From the NCBI RefSeq assembly GCF_902506325.1, contig NZ_LR732328.1:1671071-1735070 (forward strand): DNA of 64,000 nt, read 5' to 3'. A model generated the notes under the pieces. That model ran no database searches, was not told where the DNA came from, and saw nothing but the letters and a program-made list of their open reading frames with translations. The translations under genes were made by a program, and so were the position numbers. Positions within the stretch are counted from its first letter, which is position 1, and every line of letters starts with the position of its first letter. Positions 8,348 through 16,615 of this stretch are shown piece after piece. The stretch comes from Limnobacter sp. 130 (lineage in GTDB: Bacteria; Pseudomonadota; Gammaproteobacteria; Burkholderiales; Burkholderiaceae_B).

Positions 8348-9810
8348 AAGCCGTCCTCCGACCACAATGCACCAGCCCGCAAAGCCATGGCTGTGGCCGA
8401 TGAAGGGCCATAAGTACCGCTGGTGTAAGGCACTGGTTCCATGCCATGGCTTTTCAAGTCATTCAATATACGGTCTACAAATTGCCACTGGGTTTGTACT
8501 TCATCGCGGCGTAAAAACAAGCCCAGGCGGCCACGAAGAATGTCGGTGATCAAACGCTCATAAGCGTCACGCACCGGAATGCGCCAGGTATTGAAAAAAT
8601 CCAGATCCAGCGAAACAGGTTTCAACCGTTCCCGCTCGCCCGGTGTTTTTGCAAGCAACTTCAATTCAAGTTTGTCTTCGGGTTGCAGGTGGATCACCAA
8701 CTGGTTGCCCACCCACTGCCCGCCCACCGGCTCGAACAAAGGCTTGGGCACATCGCGAAACTGAATCACGATTTCTGCAAACCGGCGCGGCATGCGTTTG
8801 CCCGTGCGCACCAAAAAAGGCACGCCAGCCCAGCGCCAGGTTTGCACTTCAGTGCGAAACGACACATAGGTTTCCGTGGTGGAATTGGCTGCCACACCCT
8901 TTTCATTGCGGTACTTGGGCACGGGCTGCCCCTTCACATAACCTTCACCATACTGGCCCACCACAATTTCGGGAACGCCCGTAATTTGGGGCACCTTGAG
9001 TGAACGCAGCACCTTCAGTTTTTCATCGCGCAGCGAATTGGCCTCCAGGCTAACCGGGGGTTCCATGGCCACAATCGCCAGCAACTGCAAAATATGGCTT
9101 TGAACCATGTCACGCAGCGCACCGGCATGCTCGTAAAAACCGGCGCGGTCTTCCACTCCCAAATCTTCAGCCACCGTAATTTGCACATAGGCCACATGTT
9201 CGCGGGTCAGCAGTGGTTCAAAAATACGGTTGCCCAAACGCAGGGCCAACATGTTCTGCACCGCTTGTTTGCCCAGGTAATGGTCAATGCGGTACACCTG
9301 CGATTCGTCCAGTTTTGCGGCCACCGCTTCTTCAATCAAGGCGGATTCTTTGGCGTTGAAACCCAATGGTTTTTCCAGCACAAGGCGCAACTTTTCCGGA
9401 TCGCGCACTGTAGGAATACAATTGATCAAATCAATGAAACGGGAAGAAGGCAGGGCTGCGTAATGCACCACGGGTTCCGGGCTACCCGCCACGGCATTCG
9501 CCATGGCCCCGCACGATTCAGGCGTGCCCAACACCACCTGCAAGGTGTGCAGGTAGGGCAACAAGGCGGGGATGGATTCGCGGGCAGCCTCATCGCCCGC
9601 AGATTTCAAAAATGCATCCACTTGGGCCAATGCCTCTGTGGGTGTCAGCGCTTCGCGTTGTGCAAATATGATTCTGGAGTCGTTTGAAAAATAGCCAGAC
9701 TTGGCCAGATGTGCCAGTGCAGGAATGATTTTGCGCTTGGCCAGATCGCCCCCCGCACCGTGCAGCACAAAGGTGAACGCGCCAACGGGCAAGGGAGAAT
9801 TGTCAGTCAT
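8344..9810 (-). CDS. zwf: Glucose-6-phosphate 1-dehydrogenase
   Basis: A 488-residue enzyme oxidising glucose 6-phosphate to 6-phosphogluconolactone with NAD(P)+. The N-terminal nucleotide-binding motif reads GAGGDLAKRK (usual form GASGDLAKRK), and the active-site block RIDHYLGK with its catalytic-region residues is intact, as is RWAGVPFLVRTGKRM. Length is normal for the family. It is transcribed away from edd/eda across a 107-base divergent promoter carrying a HexR-like palindrome (9860-9878), and its last bases overlap the ppc start. No 6-phosphogluconolactonase gene lies nearby. Confidence 0.97.
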   Translation of the reverse strand: MTDNSPLPVGAFTFVLHGAGGDLAKRKIIPALAHLAKSGYFSNDSRIIFAQREALTPTEALAQVDAFLKSAGDEAARESIPALLPYLHTLQVVLGTPESCGAMANAVAGSPEPVVHYAALPSSRFIDLINCIPTVRDPEKLRLVLEKPLGFNAKESALIEEAVAAKLDESQVYRIDHYLGKQAVQNMLALRLGNRIFEPLLTREHVAYVQITVAEDLGVEDRAGFYEHAGALRDMVQSHILQLLAIVAMEPPVSLEANSLRDEKLKVLRSLKVPQITGVPEIVVGQYGEGYVKGQPVPKYRNEKGVAANSTTETYVSFRTEVQTWRWAGVPFLVRTGKRMPRRFAEIVIQFRDVPKPLFEPVGGQWVGNQLVIHLQPEDKLELKLLAKTPGERERLKPVSLDLDFFNTWRIPVRDAYERLITDILRGRLGLFLRRDEVQTQWQFVDRILNDLKSHGMEPVPYTSGTYGPSSATAMALRAGALWSEDGL

Positions 9811-9859
9811 TTTAATATCCGTTCGTGTCGATCAAGTCGATTACATTAATTGATAATTT

Positions 9860-9878
9860 TTTGTAATTATGTTACAAA
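9860..9878. promoter_or_regulatory. HexR-type operator in the zwf/edd divergent promoter
   Basis: A perfect 7-base inverted repeat, TTTGTAA-TTATG-TTACAAA, sits midway between the zwf and edd start codons. It closely resembles the HexR pseudopalindrome (TGTAAT-N-ATTACA type), which in many proteobacteria controls zwf and edd/eda in response to 2-keto-3-deoxy-6-phosphogluconate. The site is 40 bases from the edd start and 50 from the zwf start. The hexR gene itself is not in this window, so the regulator assignment is inferred from site sequence and target genes. Confidence 0.7.
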
Positions 9879-9917
9879 CAACACTAGTCCACAAGCAATC
9901 TTATCAAGGTCTGTGCA

Positions 9918-11711
9918 ATGGCAACACAACTACATCCCGCACTGCTTGCGCTTCGCGAACGCATTGAACTGCGCTCCAAGGGCACGCGCGCTGCGTACTT
10001 AAACAGCCTGCCACAGGGCCCGCAAAACCGCACAGCTGTGGGCTGCGCCAACCTGGCCCACACCACAGCCATTTACCCAAGCACCACCAAGCGTGTTATT
10101 TCATTACACAAGTCACCGCACTTGGGTATTGTGACTGCATACAATGACATGTTGTCGGCTCACCAGCCATTTGCGGTTTACCCTGAATTGATTGCCCAAC
10201 ATGCACGCGCACTGGGCGCCACCACCCAGGTTGCAGGCGGCACACCGGCCATGTGCGACGGTGTCACGCAAGGCCGTGAAGGCATGGAATTGTCCCTGTT
10301 CTCGCGCGACGTAATCGCCTTGTCCGCTTGTGTGGGTTTGTCGCACGATGTGTTCGACGGTGCCATTTTGCTGGGCGTGTGCGACAAAATTGCGCCTGGC
10401 TTGTTGATTGGCGCTTTGGGCTTTGGGCACCTGCCCTTTGTGTTCATTCCGGCAGGCCCCATGGAAACCGGTTTGTCCAATTCGGAGAAAGCCAAAACAC
10501 GCCAACTGGCTGCACAGGGCAAAGCCTCCCGCGAAACCTTGTTGCAGTCTGAAGAAAAGGCTTACCACAGCCCTGGTACCTGCACATTTTACGGCACAGC
10601 CAATTCCAACCAGTTAATGCTTGATTTTATGGGGCTGCAGTTTCCCGGGGGAGCGTTTGAATTGCCCAGCAGCCCACAACGCCAAGCCCTGATCGGTGAA
10701 AGCGTGCGTGCCCTTGAAAGCGCCACACGCAACCCAGCCTTGAAACTGGGTACGCTGGTGGATTCACGTTGCCTGATGAATGCGTTGGTCGGTTTGATGG
10801 CCTCTGGCGGCTCAACCAACCACACCATTCACTGGGTCAGCGTTGCCCGCGCAGCGGGTTACCTGATCGACTGGACCGACATGGAAACCATTTCCAGCGT
10901 CACCCCGCTGCTCACCCGCGTGTACCCCAACGGCACCGAGGATGTGAACGCGTTTCAAGCCGCAGGCGGCACCGCAGGCTTGTTGGCCACATTGATTGAC
11001 GGCGGTTTTGTAGACGGCGACGCACCCACTGTGTGGGGCACCACCATGGCCAACACAGTGGCCGAAGTGCTACCCACTGCGGAGGTGTTTTCAACGCGCA
11101 AACCGGGTGACTCGCGCAATACAGAAGTACTGCGCCCGCACACCGACGCCTTCCAGCCCGACGGCGGTATTCGCCTGATGAAAGGCAACCTGGGCCGTGG
11201 TGTTTGCAAAGTATCGGCGGTAAAAAAAGAACACCGGTTTGTTGAAGCGCCCTGCCGTGTATTCACTGACCAACATCAAGTGATCGACGCTTTCAACAAG
11301 GGTGAATTTACCGAACCTGTTGTGGTGGTGCTGGCCCACCAAGGCCCGCGCGCCAACGGCATGCCCGAGCTGCACAAACTCACGCCCATTCTGGGCATTG
11401 TGCAAGATCAAGGTCTGCCAGTGGCGTTGGTTACCGATGGCCGCATGAGCGGTGCCTCGGGCAAGGTGTTGTCCGCCATTCATGTGTGCCCCGAGGCCAA
11501 AGCCGATGGGCCCATTGCGCGGCTTCGCGATGGCGATGTGGTGCGTGTGGATGCCAACAAAGGTGAGTTGTACACCACAGCCGACCTCAGCACCCGCAAA
11601 CCCATGGCCGAGCCGGCACAGGCCGTTAGCCTCGGGCGCGGCTACTTTCAGGTGTGGCGCAATACGGTGAGCAGTGCCGAAGAAGGCGCAAGCAATCTGT
11701 TTCCCCAATGA
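9918..11711 (+). CDS. edd: Phosphogluconate dehydratase (Entner-Doudoroff)
   Basis: A 597-residue member of the IlvD/Edd [4Fe-4S] dehydratase family, converting 6-phosphogluconate to 2-keto-3-deoxy-6-phosphogluconate. Conserved landmarks are [13 protein letters not shown] with a cluster Cys, [15 protein letters not shown] with another, and the C-terminal substrate loop [12 protein letters not shown]. Length is typical of Edd (about 600). It is the first gene of edd-eda; eda starts 14 bases after its stop. Divergent from zwf, with a probable HexR operator between them. Confidence 0.97.
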   Translation: MATQLHPALLALRERIELRSKGTRAAYLNSLPQGPQNRTAVGCANLAHTTAIYPSTTKRVISLHKSPHLGIVTAYNDMLSAHQPFAVYPELIAQHARALGATTQVAGGTPAMCDGVTQGREGMELSLFSRDVIALSACVGLSHDVFDGAILLGVCDKIAPGLLIGALGFGHLPFVFIPAGPMETGLSNSEKAKTRQLAAQGKASRETLLQSEEKAYHSPGTCTFYGTANSNQLMLDFMGLQFPGGAFELPSSPQRQALIGESVRALESATRNPALKLGTLVDSRCLMNALVGLMASGGSTNHTIHWVSVARAAGYLIDWTDMETISSVTPLLTRVYPNGTEDVNAFQAAGGTAGLLATLIDGGFVDGDAPTVWGTTMANTVAEVLPTAEVFSTRKPGDSRNTEVLRPHTDAFQPDGGIRLMKGNLGRGVCKVSAVKKEHRFVEAPCRVFTDQHQVIDAFNKGEFTEPVVVVLAHQGPRANGMPELHKLTPILGIVQDQGLPVALVTDGRMSGASGKVLSAIHVCPEAKADGPIARLRDGDVVRVDANKGELYTTADLSTRKPMAEPAQAVSLGRGYFQVWRNTVSSAEEGASNLFPQ

Positions 11712-11725
11712 ATCAAGGAAAACCC

Positions 11726-12385
11726 ATGAACACCCCGGACACCCGTTTGGAACGAACAAAAAACTGGCTGCGCCAAGGCGTGTTGCCTGTGGTGGTTATT
11801 GCTGATTTAAAGCAGGGCCTTGAAATTGCGGAAGGGCTTTGTGCCGGTGGCATTACCCAAATTGAAATCACACTGCGCACCCCGGTGGCACTGCAAGCCT
11901 TGGGCGAAATTGCCAAGCGCTTCCCGGAAATGAATTTGTCAGCGGGCACGGTATTAACGCCTGCGCAATTTGACCAAAGCGCCGACCTTGGGGCCACGCT
12001 CTTCATTTCACCGGGCCTTACCGAAACGCTGGCTGACCATGCACTGAAGAACGGCTACGCCTGGGTGCCCGGTGCGGCCACCGCTTCTGAAATAATGCGT
12101 GGGCTTGAGTTGGGGTTCGAGTTGCTCAAGTTTTTCCCGGCCATGGCGGCGGGCGGGCCCAAAGCACTGGCTGGAATTACCGCCCCATTGGCCGCAGCAC
12201 GCATTGTGCCCACGGGCGGAGTCACGCTGGAAAATCTCCCGCAGTGGCGCGAAATCAAGGCGGTGCAAGCAGTGGGCGGTACCTGGCTGACGACAGGGCT
12301 TGATGGCGTGAACAATGTGGCCAAGGTGGTTGAGCAGCGTGCAGCGCTAGCGATGGCGGCATGGAACAACACCGTGCTGGTTTAA
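11726..12385 (+). CDS. eda: 2-keto-3-deoxy-6-phosphogluconate aldolase
   Basis: A 219-residue class I aldolase that splits KDPG into pyruvate and glyceraldehyde 3-phosphate. The catalytic Glu lies in IEITLRTPV, and the Schiff-base Lys lies in LLKFFPAMAAGG, followed by GIVPTGGV-like text (IVPTGGVTL) that binds phosphate. I start at ATG 11726 because AAGGAA at 11715-11720 is well placed. ATG 11708 overlaps the edd stop as ATGA but lacks such a site. The open frame back to 11654 lies inside edd and is not coding. It completes the ED pair with edd. Confidence 0.96.
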   Translation: MNTPDTRLERTKNWLRQGVLPVVVIADLKQGLEIAEGLCAGGITQIEITLRTPVALQALGEIAKRFPEMNLSAGTVLTPAQFDQSADLGATLFISPGLTETLADHALKNGYAWVPGAATASEIMRGLELGFELLKFFPAMAAGGPKALAGITAPLAAARIVPTGGVTLENLPQWREIKAVQAVGGTWLTTGLDGVNNVAKVVEQRAALAMAAWNNTVLV

Positions 12386-13061
12386 ATAACCCAGCTGTTT
12401 TATTTGGCCCAATCGACTTGGGTTTAGCTTTCTCGACTGCACGTTAACTGCCCACTCGGCGCGAATTTCAATCTCTCGCCTGAAAACCTGTACTTCCCTT
12501 TTTGAGATTCACCCTGACTCACCTCGCTCGGCAAAAAGGCGGGCCGAGTCTCGGTGCCGGCCAATGGCCGACCGTGGCGGGTGAATTCAAACGGGCAGGT
12601 TTTCTTGAAGGCGAGGCGATCGAAACACCGCCGCCGATTGGGCTGTGAACCCAGCGGTGAGTTGCGCGGTGGTGGAGAGACGCTGACGCCGGTGACTTAG
12701 AGCTGAATTTGCAAGTGGTCGCACGATGACCGGTCAGAAAACTTGCCGGCTTGGCGCGCCGAGACAAACGATCGCGCCTTTGCGCGAAAGCCAAGACCCG
12801 ACCGTTACTTTTGGAGGGCTTGGCTTAGTGCAGGCTCAAGCTGACAAGACGATATGCCAAGTTTTCGGGCAGCGGTGACCCTTCAAGTTCAGATCAAAAG
12901 TCACCAGTGACATGCGACACAAGTAACGTAACCCACGCCGAATTGGCAAGAAACCGAAGCTGTGACCCTTCAAGTTCAGCTTCAGCCTCCTCGGGTTACA
13001 CCCAAGTGGCACAAATCCACCCCCATGCGACACTGCATGCAGTATTCACAAGAACAACACC
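12386..13061. other. 676-base gene-free stretch with decayed reading frame and repeats
   Basis: No intact gene could be supported here. From about 12502 the + strand reads a protein-like frame (HLARQKGGPS, then FKRAGFLEGEAIETPPP) interrupted by stops at about 12646, 12658 and 12724, then KLAGLARRDKRSRL before another stop near 12826. This looks like a decayed gene or a conserved non-coding element. A CTCGGC/GCCGAG hairpin lies at 12527-12548. An 18-base direct repeat occurs at 12875 and 12962, and a small palindrome GTCAC-CA-GTGAC lies at 12900-12911. The last part must contain the promoter of the MFS gene. Confidence 0.5.
12875..12979 (+). repeat. 18-base direct repeat, two copies 87 bases apart
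   Basis: The sequence GTGACCCTTCAAGTTCAG occurs perfectly at 12875-12892 and 12962-12979. Only these two copies were noticed in the window. They bracket the palindrome at 12900-12911 and end about 80 bases before the MFS transporter start, so they may be regulator sites or the ends of a small duplicated or inserted segment. Confidence 0.75.
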
Positions 13062-14348
13062 ATGTCACCCAATCACCTTTCCCCGCCCCCCTTGCGGATG
13101 TCGTTCATCATCTGGGGCTTGGCCGCCGCGTTTTACCTGTTTGGTTTTTTCCAGCGCGTTACCCCTGGCGTACTCACTGAAGAACTCAGTTCAACGTTTG
13201 ACCTAAGCCGCGCCGCCTTGGGCAATTTGTCGGCATTCTATTTCTACTTCTATGCAGCCATGCAAATACCGGTGGGTCTGCTGGTTGACCGCATCGGCCC
13301 ACGCAAAATTCTCACTGTGGGCTGCATTCTGGGTGGGTTGGGTGCACTGATGTTCGGCTTTGCGCCTACATTGGGCTGGGCGGCGGTAGGCCGTGGTTTG
13401 GTGGGTGGTGCCGTGGCTGTTGCATGGGTTTCCATGCTGATGCTGGTGGCGCAATGGTTTTCACCTTCGCGCTTTGCCAGCATGTCGGGCGTTAGCCTGG
13501 CTGTGGGCACCATGGGCGCAGTGTTGGCCGGTGTTCCGTTACGCGCCCTTTCCGATTTGTTCGGCTGGCGGGTGGTGATGGGTGCCAGTGGCCTGATCGC
13601 AGCGTTACTGGGCGTGCTCATCTGGATTTATGTGCGCGACATGCCTTCATACCGCGGCTACAAAAATCATGTCGCCAAGCGGCCCGAGAATGAAGTGACG
13701 CTGCCCCTGCTCACTGCATTGGGCCACACGCTGCGTTTTCCGGCAGTGTGGCTGATCTTCTGGATACCCAGTGGGGTGTGCGGAGCCATTCTCACATTCA
13801 CGGGTTTGTGGGGCGTTCCTTACCTCACCACCTGGCATGGGCTCAGCGTCAAAGAAGCTTCGCTGATTATCACCGGCATGCTGATCGCCTTTGCTGCAGG
13901 CAGCCTGTTTTTTGGTGCGTTTTCCGACAAGTTAAAACAACGCAAACTGCCATATTTTCTCGGTGCTGTCCTGTCAATTGGCGGCTTCATCATTTTGGGT
14001 TTGAAACCCGATCTACCCATTGCGGTGGTCTCTGCACTGCTATGGGCGACCGCCTTTGGTGGTGGGTCCATGGTGCTTAGCTTTGGCTATGTGAAAGAAT
14101 CTGTGCCACACCATTTGGGTGCCACTGCCGTGGGTATTGTGAACTTGGGGGTAATGGTTGGCCCGCTGGTGCAGCAACCGGTGCTGGGTGCCATTCTTGA
14201 CCATTATGCGGCTACAGAAAACATCACTGGGGCCTATTCAAAAGCCGGGATGACTGTGTGCATATTGGTGTTGGCAGCCTGGGTTGCTACCTCGATTGTC
14301 AGTTTGATGTTGAGCAAAGAAACTCACGCCAAGCCGCGGTTTGCATAG
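13062..14348 (+). CDS. MFS transporter
   Basis: A 428-residue major facilitator protein with 12 predicted membrane helices. The loop 2-3 signature DRIGPRK (GLLVDRIGPRKILTVG) is present, and the central loop (about residues 200-220, RDMPSYRGYKNH) is hydrophilic. N-terminal FYLFGFFQRVTPGVL is like the group of MFS carriers often annotated as sugar-acid or nitrate/anion porters. The substrate is unknown. Position beside edd/eda makes a sugar-acid substrate conceivable, but the 676-base gap argues for a separate unit. Confidence 0.88.
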   Translation: MSPNHLSPPPLRMSFIIWGLAAAFYLFGFFQRVTPGVLTEELSSTFDLSRAALGNLSAFYFYFYAAMQIPVGLLVDRIGPRKILTVGCILGGLGALMFGFAPTLGWAAVGRGLVGGAVAVAWVSMLMLVAQWFSPSRFASMSGVSLAVGTMGAVLAGVPLRALSDLFGWRVVMGASGLIAALLGVLIWIYVRDMPSYRGYKNHVAKRPENEVTLPLLTALGHTLRFPAVWLIFWIPSGVCGAILTFTGLWGVPYLTTWHGLSVKEASLIITGMLIAFAAGSLFFGAFSDKLKQRKLPYFLGAVLSIGGFIILGLKPDLPIAVVSALLWATAFGGGSMVLSFGYVKESVPHHLGATAVGIVNLGVMVGPLVQQPVLGAILDHYAATENITGAYSKAGMTVCILVLAAWVATSIVSLMLSKETHAKPRFA

Positions 14349-14362
14349 GGAGAATTCGATTT

Positions 14363-14391
14363 AAAGCCCCTGCCAAATTGACAGAGGCTTT
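14363..14391. terminator. Hairpin between convergent MFS and DUF3567 genes
   Basis: AAAGCC (14363-14368) pairs with GGCTTT (14386-14391), and an inner CTG/CAG pair extends the stem. It lies 15 bases after the MFS stop and 12 bases past the DUF3567 stop, so it can serve both directions. The trailing T-run is short on each strand, so efficiency is uncertain. Confidence 0.5.
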
Positions 14392-14403
14392 GAAAGGGAT
14401 GAA

Positions 14404-14652
14404 TTAGTGCAGAGTCACTGGATGCTGCATCCAGGGCTTGTAGCTTTCAATAAAAGCTTCGATGTCGTCGATATCGGGTTCTTGGGCGGCAAGGTATTTC
14501 ACCTCTTTGCGGAATTTTTCAGCCGCATCGCCCTGCAAAAACAGTTCTCGCTGATTGTTCTTGTCCACGATTTCAATGCCAAGGCTGGGTTGCCCCTCGC
14601 TCATGACCAAATCCACCACGCAGTAAAAGGGGCTATCAATCATCATTAACAT
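14404..14652 (-). CDS. DUF3567 family protein
   Basis: An 82-residue cytoplasmic protein of the Burkholderiales-typical DUF3567 family. Recognised features are the N-terminal YCVVDLV strand, the GIEIVDKNNQRELFLQG block, the acidic PDIDDIEAFIESY helix and the C-terminal MQHPVTLH tail. Function is unknown. The start is certain: GGAGG lies six bases upstream of the ATG. Its presence is one of the reasons for placing the organism in the Burkholderiales. Confidence 0.85.
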   Translation of the reverse strand: MLMMIDSPFYCVVDLVMSEGQPSLGIEIVDKNNQRELFLQGDAAEKFRKEVKYLAAQEPDIDDIEAFIESYKPWMQHPVTLH

Positions 14653-14735
14653 CGCAAACCTCCAAATAATACTTTCAGGTTGAATATGGTGATCTATCTA
14701 GCAATTTCAAGGCCACGCCTTGGGCGTCTAACCCC

Positions 14736-15143
14736 TTACGCAACTTCCTCCACTAATGTGATATCGGCAAACCAATCCGTCCATTGAGGCTCGTTTAATA
14801 ACTTTAACACTTGTTCCGGGTGGCTTTGGCTTTCCAGTTCCATTAACAATACATTGGGTTGGTTCAATCTTAAGGTGCGAGCAAGGTGAGTTGTCAGTAC
14901 CAGTTTGGAGGAACAACACAAACAACCGGGGCTTAAACGCAGCACGTGGATACCACGCGCCTTGCGCTCGGCATCGAGTTGAAACAATTCAGCCTGCGCT
15001 TCGACGCAAGCCACTGAAAAAATTTCCGTACTGGCCATCAGGGTGATTTTGCCGGCACCCGCCTGCTCAAGGAGTAACTGTTCAATTCGAGTGGCGCGCT
15101 GTACAGGATTGCGGCCAGACACGAGGAAAACATGCGTTTTCAT
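14736..15143 (-). CDS. CobW/G3E-like protein lacking the P-loop
   Basis: A 135-residue protein resembling the first half of the CobW/G3E GTPases. It has the metal-binding GCLCC motif (around residues 87-91) and the following SKLVLTTHLARTLR plus LMELESQSHPEQVLKLL blocks, which match the family's GCICC...IEPSG.HP region. The N-terminal strand VFLVSGRN aligns where a Walker A (GxxGxGKT) should be, but the P-loop residues are missing, and the domain stops after about 135 residues. The ATG overlaps the trkH TGA (ATGA, 15140-15143), so it is the last gene of the trk operon. Probably a degenerate or repurposed metallochaperone-like domain. Confidence 0.62.
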   Translation of the reverse strand: MKTHVFLVSGRNPVQRATRIEQLLLEQAGAGKITLMASTEIFSVACVEAQAELFQLDAERKARGIHVLRLSPGCLCCSSKLVLTTHLARTLRLNQPNVLLMELESQSHPEQVLKLLNEPQWTDWFADITLVEEVA

Positions 15144-16600
15144 TTGCGCCAAAAGGCTGGCGTGAACAGCACCAGAATAGTGAACATTTCCAGGCGCCCC
15201 AGCAACATGGCAAAAGAGCAAAGCCAGGTTTGAAAATTTCCAAGTGCGGCGTAATTATCGGCAGGTCCGAAATTGCCCAGCGCTGGCCCCAGGTTATTGA
15301 TCATCGCAATGGCTGTGGTCAGTGCAGACGTGGGATCAATACCAGTGAAGATAAACATCATGGCGATGGTGATCACACTCATGCCATACATCAGCATGAA
15401 GGCCAGCACACCGAAAATAACCTGCGAGCTGACAGCGGAACCACGAACGCGCACCGGGTTAATGGCACGAGGGTGAAGAATGCGCGACAACTCGCCAATG
15501 GCATGCTTGAACAAAATGACAGCGCGCAGCATTTTAATGCCACCACCTGTAGAGCCTGCCGCGGTGGCAAACATGCTGAGGAAAATCATCAGCAAAGGTG
15601 CGAATAAAGGCCATTGACCATAGTCTGTATTTGCATAACCCGTGGTGGTGGCCACAGACACGGTGTTGAATAATGCGTAACGAAATGCCTCACTGAAAGT
15701 GGTGTACTCCTGATGCGCCAACAAATACACCGTGATCAGCGAAACAGCACCCGCCATCAGCATGAAAAACCATTTGGCTTCCGGGCAATTCACATAAGGG
15801 CGAAACGATTTGCCACGCCAAGCCAAAAAATGAATCGAGAAATTCACTGCCGCAATCATCATGAACACCACTGCAACCATCTCAATTGCTGCGGAATCAA
15901 AGTAGGCGTAGCTCGCGTCGTGCGATGAAAATCCCGACAAGGACACAGTAGTACCGGTGTGCAAAAACGCGTCCAGCCAGTCCATGCCTGCCAGCTTGTA
16001 ACTGATGGCACAGGCCACAGACAACATGAAATACACCATGTACAAAGACTTGGCAGTTTCTGTAATTCGGGGAGTGAGTTTGTTGTCTTTCATGGGCCCG
16101 GGTGTTTCGGCCTTGAACACCTGCGAGCCACCCACACCCAGCAAGGGCAAAATGGCCACCGCCAACACCAGAATACCCATGCCACCCATCCACGAGAGCA
16201 GGTGTCGCCAAATGTTGATACTGGCGGGCATGTCGTCAAGACCACTCAGCACAGTCGCGCCGGTCGTAGTTAGCGCAGACACCATTTCAAAGTAGGCATC
16301 CGCGACACTAAGGTCTTCAAAAAACAGCACCATGGGAATGGTGGCAAAGGCAGGCAAGCCGGACCACACGGTTGACACCAACAGAAAACCATCGCGGGGT
16401 TGAAGCTCTCGCCGAAAACGACGGGTCAGCACGTGCGCGGTGACACCAATGCCAAAAGTGACTAAAAAACCTGTGGCAAATGCATGTACGGTGGGTTCGC
16501 CTGTGAAAAAAGCGTAAGTGAGCGGCACCAAAAATGCCACCGAGAACAAGGCCACCGCAAAGCCCAATACGCCCAGCACCGGAAAAAGCGAGTTCCTCAT
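15140..16600 (-). CDS. trkH: Trk potassium uptake membrane subunit
   Basis: A 486-residue Trk/Ktr-type K+ channel subunit made of four M1-P-M2 repeats. Selectivity-filter-like segments are visible, such as TTTGATV (around residue 112), TVSLSGFS, TTTGYANTDY and NNLGPALGN near the C-terminus. It imports K+ together with the cytoplasmic gating subunit TrkA, encoded 15 bases upstream. Both sit behind the ntrYX-like genes, so K+ uptake may respond to that two-component system. Confidence 0.95.
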   Translation of the reverse strand: MRNSLFPVLGVLGFAVALFSVAFLVPLTYAFFTGEPTVHAFATGFLVTFGIGVTAHVLTRRFRRELQPRDGFLLVSTVWSGLPAFATIPMVLFFEDLSVADAYFEMVSALTTTGATVLSGLDDMPASINIWRHLLSWMGGMGILVLAVAILPLLGVGGSQVFKAETPGPMKDNKLTPRITETAKSLYMVYFMLSVACAISYKLAGMDWLDAFLHTGTTVSLSGFSSHDASYAYFDSAAIEMVAVVFMMIAAVNFSIHFLAWRGKSFRPYVNCPEAKWFFMLMAGAVSLITVYLLAHQEYTTFSEAFRYALFNTVSVATTTGYANTDYGQWPLFAPLLMIFLSMFATAAGSTGGGIKMLRAVILFKHAIGELSRILHPRAINPVRVRGSAVSSQVIFGVLAFMLMYGMSVITIAMMFIFTGIDPTSALTTAIAMINNLGPALGNFGPADNYAALGNFQTWLCSFAMLLGRLEMFTILVLFTPAFWRK

Positions 16601-16615
16601 GCTGCAAGTACCACT

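Noticed and set aside
8348-8365. ppc start at ATG 8365
   Set aside because: GTG 8347 has a perfect GGAGGA six bases upstream and overlaps the zwf stop as GTGA; the ATG would bury that site inside the coding region.
12519-12794. 91-codon minus-strand frame in the long gap
   Set aside because: Its product is rich in Ser/Pro/Arg/His, with no ribosome site and no family; the + strand reading seems the more protein-like, though broken.
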